In this document: positions 25,704-31,743 of the stretch, piece after piece
Layout of the letters: every line of letters begins with the position of its first letter
Numbering within the stretch: position 1 is the stretch's first letter
From: Candidatus Polarisedimenticolaceae bacterium
Lineage (GTDB): Bacteria > Pseudomonadota > Gammaproteobacteria > Chromatiales > Chromatiaceae
Direction of reading: 5' to 3'
Assembly: GCA_021648685.1 (NCBI GenBank)
Contig: JAKISI010000030.1
Span: forward strand, 1-42,692
DNA length: 42,692 nt
Translations under genes and position numbers: made by a program
The notes under the pieces: model-generated
The model's database searches: none
What the model saw: only the letters and a program-made list of their open reading frames with translations
What the model was told of the DNA's origin: nothing

Positions 25704-25954
25704 AATCCCTTCTTCATCAGGGCATGGTTTGGAACAAAAAGGGGTTATCTTCTCTGATGTCGCGCATGAGTCTCAATCCCTTCTTCATCAGGGCATGGTT
25801 TGGAACAATGGGCTTTTCGATCAATAAGTGATGAAGGTCTTGAGTCTCAATCCCTTCTTCATCAGGGCATGGTTTGGAACTGGCAGCGATTTTAAGTCAG
25901 ATGGTATGCTTGGTGAAGTCTCAATCCCTTCTTCATCAGGGCATGGTTTGGAAC
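25699..25954 (-). CRISPR. Type III CRISPR array, four 37-bp repeats and three spacers
   Basis: Repeats lie at 25699-25735 (degenerate), 25770-25806, 25844-25880 and 25918-25954. Spacers are 34, 37 and 37 bp. Read on the minus strand, the repeat starts GTTCCAAACCATGCCCTGAT and ends GAAGAAGGGATTGAGAC, with a CCCT/AGGG stem immediately followed by ATTGAGAC. That last octamer is the classic 8-nt 5' tag left by Cas6. The plus-strand left-most repeat has lost four of its first five bases, the tag end, as expected at the distal end. Transcription is therefore leftward, with the leader on the cas2 side. Confidence 0.96.
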
Positions 25955-26076
25955 TCTACCTCTTGCAGCCCTTGTGTGACAAGGGCTGCAGGTGGTATTT
26001 GCGGCTCACCGGGCTGTTTAATAGTAGCATGTTGCATGATGCACGGGTAAAACAGATGTTTTCTCTTAATAATCAT
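25936..26076 (-). CDS. Possible 46-residue leader ORF reaching into the first repeat
   Basis: The minus strand has CGGAGGG, a spacing of about seven bases, and ATG 26076, opening a frame MIIKRKHLFYPCIMQHATIK... that ends with TGA 25938-25936 inside the leader-proximal CRISPR repeat. The ribosome site is good but the product has no recognisable family, and it overlaps sequence needed as CRISPR leader. It may be chance. Confidence 0.2.
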   Translation of the reverse strand: MIIKRKHLFYPCIMQHATIKQPGEPQIPPAALVTQGLQEVEFQTMP

Positions 26077-26184
26077 GCTGCTGCCCTCCGTTTTAAATCT
26101 AAATTCACATTTTGTTGTTTTTGCTGGAGAAATAGGTTTTAGTCATTCTGTTGGCTTCTGTTGCCAGAGCGGGCCGCAAGGTCA
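25955..26184 (-). promoter_or_regulatory. CRISPR leader region with hairpin
   Basis: The 230 bases between cas2 and the leader-proximal repeat should hold the array promoter and, formerly, adaptation signals. A 12-bp perfect stem, TGCAGCCCTTGT / ACAAGGGCTGCA (25964-25975 with 25979-25990, 3-base loop), sits only ten bases from the first repeat. AT-rich sequence lies nearer cas2 (TTTTAAATCTAAATTCACA). No exact promoter could be assigned. Confidence 0.55.
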
Positions 26185-26457
26185 TTAAATAATCAGGTAG
26201 TCCCAATCCTTTGTTACCTCTCCCAGGCCGTCTACATGGATGCGCTTGCGGTCTTTTTCACACAGGTTGTAGAGACGGATACTGTCTTCTTCGTTGAGTA
26301 TATGTTGTTTTAGTTCTTTGATCATCTGTTCTAATTCTGCGCTGTCAAGGTGGCATTCGAAAACGCTTTTTTGTACGCGCACGCCATATCCGCACAGGGT
26401 TTTGTCAATGCGGTAACGGCGGCGGTTGTCTGCAATGTCGTAGGTGACGATCAGCAT
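26185..26457 (-). CDS. cas2: CRISPR-associated protein Cas2
   Basis: 90 residues, normal length. The ferredoxin-like start MLIVTYDIADNRRRYRIDK carries the conserved Asp7; RVQKSVFECHLD and SIRLYNLCEKD are further family motifs. Cas2 pairs with Cas1 to insert new spacers. Here no cas1 is present in the window, and the neighbour in operon position is only a reverse-transcriptase remnant, so this Cas2 is an orphan. It may work with Cas1 from another locus or be a leftover. Confidence 0.95.
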   Translation of the reverse strand: MLIVTYDIADNRRRYRIDKTLCGYGVRVQKSVFECHLDSAELEQMIKELKQHILNEEDSIRLYNLCEKDRKRIHVDGLGEVTKDWDYLII

Positions 26458-26527
26458 GGTGTCAGGCTGTTAATGTTCATTGGTTTTTTATTTTAGGGTA
26501 TCCATCCAGCTTGTTTAATAAATTATT

Positions 26528-26548
26528 GACTTAGTCGTAGACTTAGTC
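26528..26548 (+). promoter_or_regulatory. Candidate operator of the Phd/PIN toxin-antitoxin pair
   Basis: Two copies of GACTTAGTC (26528-26536 and 26540-26548) lie 12 bases apart, just upstream of the antitoxin. Each copy is nearly self-complementary. Phd/YefM antitoxins bind such repeated sites to autoregulate. A TTGACT overlapping the first copy could be a -35 box. Confidence 0.45.
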
Positions 26549-26586
26549 TAGTTTTGAAGGGGAGCCATCTTTCAAAGAGAATGCAT

Positions 26587-26820
26587 ATGACCATCGTTAA
26601 TATTCACGAGGCAAAAACCCATCTTTCGCGTCTGCTCAATCGTGCAGTTAGCGGGGAAGAGATCGTCATCGCCAGAGCAGGCCGGGGTATTGTCAGACTG
26701 GTTCCCCTCCAAGGAGATCAATTGCCCAGAACACCGGGGATGGATGCGGGGAAAGTCCGGATAAGTGATGATTTTGATAGCCCGTTACCGGAAGAGCTGC
26801 TGCGTGAATTTGAATCGTGA
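26587..26820 (+). CDS. Phd/YefM-family antitoxin
   Basis: 77 residues from ATG 26587. The start MTIVNIHEAKTHLSRLLNRA, followed by GEEIVIARAGRGIVRLVPL, is the prevent-host-death fold that binds DNA and neutralises the toxin with its C-terminal tail (PLPEELLREFES). AAAGAGA stands seven bases upstream. It overlaps the PIN toxin gene by four bases. On the plus strand inside a minus-strand cas neighbourhood. Confidence 0.9.
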   Translation: MTIVNIHEAKTHLSRLLNRAVSGEEIVIARAGRGIVRLVPLQGDQLPRTPGMDAGKVRISDDFDSPLPEELLREFES

Positions 26821-27236
26821 CTCAAAGATATCTGCTTGATACACACTGCTGGCTCTGGTGGAATGCACTACCTGAGCAGCTATCACAACAAGCGCTCGAT
26901 ACGATAACCCAGGGTGACAACGACATTCTCTTTTCAGTCATTAGTGCCTGGGAAATCTCGATCAAACATGCCCTGGGAAAACTCAAGCTGCCTGTTGAAC
27001 CCAGCAAATACATCCCCAGCCGACTGGCCGCCAATCGCATGACAGCACTGCCTGTGCAGCTTGAGCATATGCTAAGAGTAAACCAGCTACCCCACCACCA
27101 TCGTGACCCTTTTGATCGACTGTTAATCGTCCAGGCTCAGAATGATAATCTGACTATTATCACGGCTGATTCTTTGTTTAATGCCTATGATGTTTCAATA
27201 GTGTGGGGCGGGCGTGGTGGTGGGGGTTCATCATGA
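26817..27236 (+). CDS. PIN-domain toxin (VapC family)
   Basis: 139 residues from GTG 26817. Acidic active-site residues: D8 in LLDTHCWLWW, Glu in SAWEISIKHALGKL near 47, and Asp residues in HHHRDPFDRLLIVQA and ITADSLF. PIN toxins are Mg-dependent ribonucleases. A glycine-rich tail (GGRGGGGSS) ends the protein; its stop lies almost exactly where the reverse-transcriptase remnant begins. The pair occupies the place where the rest of an RT-cas1 gene would be expected. Confidence 0.9.
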   Translation: MTQRYLLDTHCWLWWNALPEQLSQQALDTITQGDNDILFSVISAWEISIKHALGKLKLPVEPSKYIPSRLAANRMTALPVQLEHMLRVNQLPHHHRDPFDRLLIVQAQNDNLTIITADSLFNAYDVSIVWGGRGGGGSS

Positions 27237-27239
27237 AAT

Positions 27240-27437
27240 GTGCGCCGAGCAGTGGCTGAGGGCGGTAGCTGTTGTTGATCTCAGTGATTAAGGCGTGAAG
27301 GTTGACTTGTAAATTGTGGTTGAATTGGGGGGATGGTTGTCTGTGCCTGCGCAGCCGCTGTTTTCTCGCACTTTATTCCAGGCCTGGTGGAGGTTTTTGG
27401 GGGTGAAGATGGCATTCTCCATGCTGCCATTATCCAC
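27240..27437 (-). pseudogene. Reverse transcriptase remnant (CRISPR-associated RT type)
   Basis: Minus strand, from GTG 27437 or ATG 27422: MENAIFTPKNLHQAWNKVRE then NSGCAGTDN. A frame change at a run of six C (around 27325-27330) follows, after which another frame reads FNHNLQVNLHALITEINNSY then RPQPLLGAHF. Together these match RT motif 0/1 of bacterial RTs of the group that is joined to Cas1 in type III CRISPR loci (AWxKVxxNxGCAGxDGxTI...NLxxNLxxLxxExxxxxYRPQPLL). Everything after motif 1 (YxDD, Cas1) is missing. Same strand and direction as cas2. Confidence 0.8.
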
Positions 27438-27476
27438 TGCCTTGGTCGCAGATTATGATTGAATAATGGGGTAATC

Positions 27477-28106
27477 TCATGGCGTTAAATACTGGTTCAC
27501 ATTATCAATAGATACTACTTTTTGCTCATCAAATGGATGTTTCCACAATAGTAGCTCATTTTTTTGGATGGACACTACAGTGGAGGGGAGTTCTCTCACC
27601 TCAATGGTAATAAAAAATTCTCTAAATATCTTTTGGTGCTCATCTTTTTTGATGTCGCCTCCGTGTGGTTTTAGCTTTGCTGCATTGAATTTTAGATATA
27701 CGTTATCATTCATTTGGTTGCCAATCTGCTGCGCCAAGGCACGCATGTCTGCTTCACTTGCTAATTCTGCACATTCGCACCGCATGACCTCCCTAGGAGC
27801 GGTATCTGGGTGACTGGGTTTTTTATACATAAAAAAGACGGTCAGCTTTTTTGGTAGTGATTCCTTCCAGTTTTCACGCTTTTCTCCATACCATACAGCG
27901 CAAGCAACTATGAATGTCCCTGTCCCGAGCAGTGGATCTACGTTATCAGTCCATATTTTTGTAAATTGATTGATTATGTCGGGTAACACGGAGAATGCAT
28001 TCAATATGACAAAAAATAGAAAAAATGCTGTTAGCAAAATGAATTTACTATTCCTTTTTATAACGCAAATCATGCTGTTTTTATAAATCGTAGGTTTTAA
28101 TTGCAT
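27477..28106 (-). CDS. Two-helix membrane protein of the CRISPR locus, unknown function
   Basis: 209 residues. Two membrane helices, ~22-45 (FILLTAFFLFFVILNAFSVL) and ~59-74 (LLGTGTFIVACAVWYG), are followed by ~130 soluble residues, probably cytoplasmic because basic residues follow helix 2 (GEKRENWKESLPKK). The soluble part mixes strands and helices (KLTVFFMYKKP, MRALAQQIGNQMNDNVYLKF, FFITIEVREL); no CARF, SAVED, HEPN or nuclease motif was recognised. GGAG ten bases upstream supports ATG 28106. It lies 14 bp after csx16 and just before the RT remnant, so it was part of the CRISPR operon. Candidate signalling effector or accessory. Confidence 0.7.
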   Translation of the reverse strand: MQLKPTIYKNSMICVIKRNSKFILLTAFFLFFVILNAFSVLPDIINQFTKIWTDNVDPLLGTGTFIVACAVWYGEKRENWKESLPKKLTVFFMYKKPSHPDTAPREVMRCECAELASEADMRALAQQIGNQMNDNVYLKFNAAKLKPHGGDIKKDEHQKIFREFFITIEVRELPSTVVSIQKNELLLWKHPFDEQKVVSIDNVNQYLTP

Positions 28107-28120
28107 GAGTTTTGAACTCC

Positions 28121-28414
28121 TTATGGTTTTCGAATAATGGTAAATTCTTCGATTCTTGCATTACAGCGAATCATATCTTCTGCTGTTAGCTCCTGACCTC
28201 GTAACTTTTGCGGGAGATCAAGTGAAAGATGTAAATAACGCCCGCCTCTTCTGCAAATATCAGCAGCAAGGTTAACCGGCAGTGAACCGATAATGGTGTC
28301 ACCTTGTTTAATCTGCCCTGGATCAAGGTGCTCTGTTTGTTGGTCTACCTTAATACCCTGTTGCTTTGCCCAGTTGACGGCACCTTGGTGCCGGGTTACA
28401 AAATAGGTTGTCAC
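28121..28414 (-). CDS. csx16: CRISPR-associated protein Csx16 (probable ring nuclease)
   Basis: 97 residues from GTG 28414, with AGAGGA six bases upstream. TTYFVTRHQGAVNWAKQQGI, GDTIIGSLPVNLAADICRRG and RYLHLSLDLPQKLRGQELTA are hallmark blocks of the Csx16 (VVA1548-type) family found with type III systems. The family has been linked to degradation of cyclic oligoadenylate second messengers. The frame is open upstream to the hicB stop (an in-frame TTG would add 15 residues), but family members start at the TTYFVTRH block. It implies Cmr2 makes cyclic oligoadenylate in this strain. Confidence 0.88.
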   Translation of the reverse strand: MTTYFVTRHQGAVNWAKQQGIKVDQQTEHLDPGQIKQGDTIIGSLPVNLAADICRRGGRYLHLSLDLPQKLRGQELTAEDMIRCNARIEEFTIIRKP

Positions 28415-28501
28415 AGGTTTTCCTCTGTATTCAATCAAACGCTCTATTACACCAGGCAATATAATTTCATTGCCTGAATTGATCTTGAAAGCGGTTATTT
28501 G

Positions 28502-28846
28502 TTAGCCTTTGCGAACTATTGAACTACGCAAAAGATTAGTGCACAAATTGTTAAGGCTTTCACCGGATTTTGCCGCCTTAATAGCCAGTGCTTTATGCAG
28601 ATCTCTTCCTACACGAAGAACAAATTTCCCTGAAAATGATTTATTTGCAAAGGATTCCGGCAGAGGCAGTTGTTCTTTTTGATGAATATCTACCCACTCC
28701 TCAACAATGCTGCAAAGTTGTTTATAGACCTTGGCTTCATCCTCTCCATGGCAACAAGGGCCGATAAAACCCGGTGAAGAACCCACATAACATTGATCTT
28801 CTTCTGACCATTCAACCAGTTTCATGTATTGGTCTGCAATTTTCAT
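28502..28846 (-). CDS. hicB: HicB-family antitoxin
   Basis: 114 residues. N-terminal partially degraded RNase H-like fold (VEWSEEDQCYVGSSPGFIGP, CCHGEDEAKVYKQL) and a C-terminal ribbon-helix-helix-like DNA-binding segment (GKFVLRVGRDLHKALAIKAA, SLNNLCTNLL). It neutralises HicA and represses the pair. Overlaps hicA by ATGA, in the order toxin then antitoxin as is typical of hicAB. Confidence 0.88.
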   Translation of the reverse strand: MKIADQYMKLVEWSEEDQCYVGSSPGFIGPCCHGEDEAKVYKQLCSIVEEWVDIHQKEQLPLPESFANKSFSGKFVLRVGRDLHKALAIKAAKSGESLNNLCTNLLRSSIVRKG

Positions 28847-29037
28847 TTTTTGATCTCCTCAATCTTTGACTTCACTTCCTTCTCTTGGTATTTGAGCGCA
28901 TCACTGCTCAGTTTTCCTGAAACAGTGACCTTTGCTCCTAAAGGATGAAGGAAATTTCGGTGGCTACCTTTTCCCCCTCTGTTAGCAAAGCCCGCTTTTT
29001 CAAGCATTACGATTAGCTCGTGAATTTTCTTAGGCAT
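28843..29037 (-). CDS. hicA: HicA-family mRNA interferase toxin
   Basis: 64 residues. The double-stranded-RNA-binding-like fold has the catalytic histidine in GKGSHRNFLHP, preceded by ELIVMLEKAGFANRGG. HicA cleaves mRNA independently of ribosomes when HicB is lost. Its reading direction matches the cas operon, but a palindrome and its own upstream region suggest independent control. Confidence 0.88.
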   Translation of the reverse strand: MPKKIHELIVMLEKAGFANRGGKGSHRNFLHPLGAKVTVSGKLSSDALKYQEKEVKSKIEEIKK

Positions 29038-29047
29038 GATTTAATGA

Positions 29048-29060
29048 TACTATTTTAGTA
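29048..29060 (-). promoter_or_regulatory. Candidate HicAB operator
   Basis: A perfect 13-base palindrome TACTA-TTT-TAGTA lies 11 bases upstream of the hicA start, within a short AT-rich promoter-like region. HicB proteins with ribbon-helix-helix domains bind such inverted repeats. Inferred from position only. Confidence 0.45.
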
Positions 29061-29120
29061 CTAATTATCAAGGTTGGAGGCCAATAATGCTGTTATGTGG
29101 GCAGTTTAGCTTTGGCATAC

Positions 29121-29275
29121 TTAGGGGGTGTTAACAATCAGCGTTCGTGGCGTAATTCTGGCTCTTTTCCGCGCTGGCGGCGTTGCGGTTAGCAACTATT
29201 ACTCCTCACCGCGCCTTGCCAGCACGAAAATGGCTCAGAATTACGCTCGCTCAGGTAATTGTTAATGCCCCCTAA
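29121..29275. repeat. 155-bp MITE-like palindromic element
   Basis: Terminal inverted repeats TTAGGGGGTGTTAACAAT (29121-29138) and ATTGTTAATGCCCCCTAA (29258-29275) match at 16 of 18 positions. Inside, GCGTAATTCTGGCTC is mirrored by GGCTCAGAATTACGC, so most of the element can fold on itself. No coding capacity. It ends next to the cmr6 stop codon and separates the cmr operon from hicAB. Confidence 0.75.
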
Positions 29276-30439
29276 TCACCCTTCGGATGAGTAGGCCTCT
29301 AAAAAAGCATTGACTTTCTCTTGTCTTCTTTTACGCTCTTTTGTATTAAAGAACGCCTTATTAGCCGTGTTTATGTAATCTGCGGCATCGCTGCGTTGCT
29401 CTGCTGTCCACACGATTATCTCCTTGGGTTTCAGGATGTTGTTGATAGCGGCACTGATCTCCGCTTTCTCTTGTGGATTCAGGTTTCGGTCGCATTTGAT
29501 CTTTTCGTATCGCTCTATGGTGTTCTTTAGCTGGCGTGTCAGTTTTTCTGCCGGGGAGAGCGTGCTTATAATGATGTCTTCCTGTTTTTGCTTATACTGA
29601 GCTTTGTATGTATTACATCTATCTGCGTATGCTGCATGTGATTTCCTTGCCCGGCTATTTCCGGTTTTTTCTGCCTCCGTATCATCAGAAAAATAGCCAT
29701 AACCTGCCGCCACCTTGCCCCCTATACCTTCATCTTGCAGCGCAGGTTTGAGGATTTTCATCGCCAAATCAGCCCAGTATTTCACTCCTTCAATCACAAA
29801 GTAGAAGCTACCTTGTACCGCAAGCTGGTGATTGGGGTTGGGGGATTCCATGTCGGGGTGCGGGCAATCCCCCCCTTGTGTTGCGTAATACTCTTTTGCA
29901 TGGACGGTTACGATATCCCGAACATAGGGTGTTGGTTTGCTGCCACCTTCCGGTATCCACCATGCGTCGTGAAAGAGAAGGTAGCCTGCATCCGCCTCAT
30001 CGGGTGAGTCACCTCCCTTGCCAAAGAGTATATCGGCCTCCTCTTTTTGCAGGCCATACTCTTGGCTTTTTGCACGGACAAGCCCCTTTAGTGCAGAGCC
30101 GGGTATGATGGGTATGCCATAGGTTGGGTGGCGGGTCACTTGCGCCTCCAGCACATGCGCACCACCTAAACCTATAAACAGTCTGCCTTCCAACTGGCCA
30201 TACCATTTGGCAAATCGGTCATCGTTAAGTGTGGTACCTAACCAGCGGTGATAGGCCAATTTGTATATTTCAGGCACAGAGATGTTGCAGACATCATCAA
30301 TATGCTGGCCTATGGCCACTCCTCGTTCAGCACTGTCAGAGGCCCACTTTTTAAACCCTTTGTCGAAGAGCAGGCTGGCATTTTCAAAGCATAAATGGCT
30401 TTTGTCTTTGGCAATATGGTTACGCCCCATCTGATTCAT
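29276..30439 (-). CDS. cmr6: Type III-B RAMP protein Cmr6
   Basis: 387 residues. The RAMP core has IGLGGAHVLEAQVTRHPTYG followed by IPIIPGSALKGLVRAKSQEY (glycine-rich loop), then AGYLLFHDAW and GGKVAAGYGYF. Cmr6 caps the Cmr backbone filament near the 3' end of the crRNA. The C-terminal ~110 residues are extra and charged (TEAEKTGNSRARKSHAAYAD onward), longer than typical Cmr6. Its start lies 20 bases inside cmr5. Last gene of the cas6-cmr operon. Confidence 0.93.
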   Translation of the reverse strand: MNQMGRNHIAKDKSHLCFENASLLFDKGFKKWASDSAERGVAIGQHIDDVCNISVPEIYKLAYHRWLGTTLNDDRFAKWYGQLEGRLFIGLGGAHVLEAQVTRHPTYGIPIIPGSALKGLVRAKSQEYGLQKEEADILFGKGGDSPDEADAGYLLFHDAWWIPEGGSKPTPYVRDIVTVHAKEYYATQGGDCPHPDMESPNPNHQLAVQGSFYFVIEGVKYWADLAMKILKPALQDEGIGGKVAAGYGYFSDDTEAEKTGNSRARKSHAAYADRCNTYKAQYKQKQEDIIISTLSPAEKLTRQLKNTIERYEKIKCDRNLNPQEKAEISAAINNILKPKEIIVWTAEQRSDAADYINTANKAFFNTKERKRRQEKVNAFLEAYSSEG

Positions 30440-30842
30440 TGTCGGCCTCCTGCTTTTCGCTCGCTATTTCACCTGTTGGATCAACCTTCAACAGACTCTC
30501 TGTAAAGCGCCGATACCAGATGGCAGCTTCAAGGCAGCGGCGCGTGTAGTGCTGGTACTGTTCCAGCTCTGCTTTCAGGATTGTCTCTGTCAACTCATCC
30601 GCTTCCAGCCCCAGTATCTCTGCAATATGTGATAAGAATTGACCTTCTGGTGTGCTGCGGTTGCCCGCTGATTTTCCTGCAATAAAACCGAGTGCCTGTT
30701 GCAGGCCATTTTGCCGCACCATAATGGGAAAGCGGTAAACCAAAACACCGTAGCGTTGAATATCCTTTTTATCACTATGTTCTTTGATTTTGTTTATTTG
30801 GTTGAGCGCCAGAATGGCATCATTTTGTGTTCTGGTTTGCAC
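30420..30842 (-). CDS. cmr5: Type III-B small subunit Cmr5
   Basis: 140 residues, alpha-helical. Family features: N-terminal RTQNDAILALNQINKIKEH, YGVLVYRFPIMVRQNGLQQA then LGFIAGKS, and ARRCLEAAIWYRRF-like RCLEAAIWYRRFTESLL. Cmr5 forms the minor filament that supports target RNA binding. Start GTG 30842 with a GAGGAG ribosome site, overlapping cmr4 by 23 bases. Confidence 0.92.
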   Translation of the reverse strand: MQTRTQNDAILALNQINKIKEHSDKKDIQRYGVLVYRFPIMVRQNGLQQALGFIAGKSAGNRSTPEGQFLSHIAEILGLEADELTETILKAELEQYQHYTRRCLEAAIWYRRFTESLLKVDPTGEIASEKQEADNESDGA

Positions 30843-31743
30843 AATTTTGCTCCTCTGTAGAGATCAGCCAGCGCACATTGCCGCGCCCCACGGTGGCTTT
30901 GCCGCCTATTTGCAGGCGAACTTCACCCTCTGGAATGATCTTTTCAATAAAGGCATTCATCAAGCTATCTGCATGCTCCTGTTGTCCGCCATTACGCGCC
31001 CTGTCACAACCAATGATGCCCCAGAGCAAGGTTTCTGCAGGTAGATTTTCTTCATACCATAATGCGCCTTTGGCAACGGTGCGAGTGCCTTCCTCCAGCC
31101 GGATCCGTGTTCGCACTTCAGTAGCGGTTTCAGCCAAAAAGCTGAAGGTATCATCCGGTACGATGAGGAGGCGTTTTTTAAACTCATGCTGCCAGGTGGG
31201 GTCGTTTGGAAAGACTGCTGCTGCAATAAGTTTGCTGACCTGATCTGCATCACTGTTTTTATCAATATCCAGATCCAGGTCTTCGAGATAAACCTTGTTG
31301 TCTCTGCTGAGTGCTGAGGTTGTTGTTTCAATAGCGGTTGTTGCCGTCACTTTGGGTATTAGCAGGTCACTGTTTTTCAGGTCACGTTTGTAGCGTTCCA
31401 GAATGAAGGGGGATGTCACCCAGGCAAAAACACCGTAGATAGAGCGTACTGGCAGGCAGAGCAGCAGGGCATCCTGTATCGTCAGTGCGCCAGAAAAGCC
31501 ACCACTACTGGCGGCTTCCCCCGGTTTGGGGCCAAACAGCGTTTCCCACTTTCTGCTCTTCTCCTCATCACTCTCCTCTGGCCGCAACTCTTCACGCAGT
31601 ACGCCTTTCATGCCGCTGCCGGGAATGATCGGCAAGCCGGTGGATTTTTCTCTTGCTATGGGCAGATCAATGACTCCAACCCCCTGGCCTGTACCTGCGT
31701 GCAAGGCTGTCAGTGCGTGAATATGGTAAAGGTGTGTTTTCAT
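30820..31743 (-). CDS. cmr4: Type III-B backbone RNase Cmr4
   Basis: 307 residues. The RAMP start is HIHALTALHAGTGQGVGVID, then LPIAREKSTGLPIIPGSGMK. Asp26, at the same position as the catalytic Asp of characterised Cmr4 proteins, is present, so target RNA cleavage at 6-nt intervals is expected. LFGPKPGE, GALTIQDALLLCLPVRSIYG and FAWVTSPFIL are further Cmr4 blocks. Start ATG overlaps the cmr3 stop. Confidence 0.95.
   Translation of the reverse strand: MKTHLYHIHALTALHAGTGQGVGVIDLPIAREKSTGLPIIPGSGMKGVLREELRPEESDEEKSRKWETLFGPKPGEAASSGGFSGALTIQDALLLCLPVRSIYGVFAWVTSPFILERYKRDLKNSDLLIPKVTATTAIETTTSALSRDNKVYLEDLDLDIDKNSDADQVSKLIAAAVFPNDPTWQHEFKKRLLIVPDDTFSFLAETATEVRTRIRLEEGTRTVAKGALWYEENLPAETLLWGIIGCDRARNGGQQEHADSLMNAFIEKIIPEGEVRLQIGGKATVGRGNVRWLISTEEQNCANQNTK

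Noticed and set aside
25828-26142. Plus-strand frames across the CRISPR array with repeated IPSSSGHGLE peptides
   Set aside because: They are translations of the CRISPR repeats, not genes.
27240-27437. Reading the RT fragment as the remains of a group II intron
   Set aside because: No intron domain V/VI-like sequence was seen nearby, and cas2, array and cmr context favour a CRISPR-associated RT. Not excluded.
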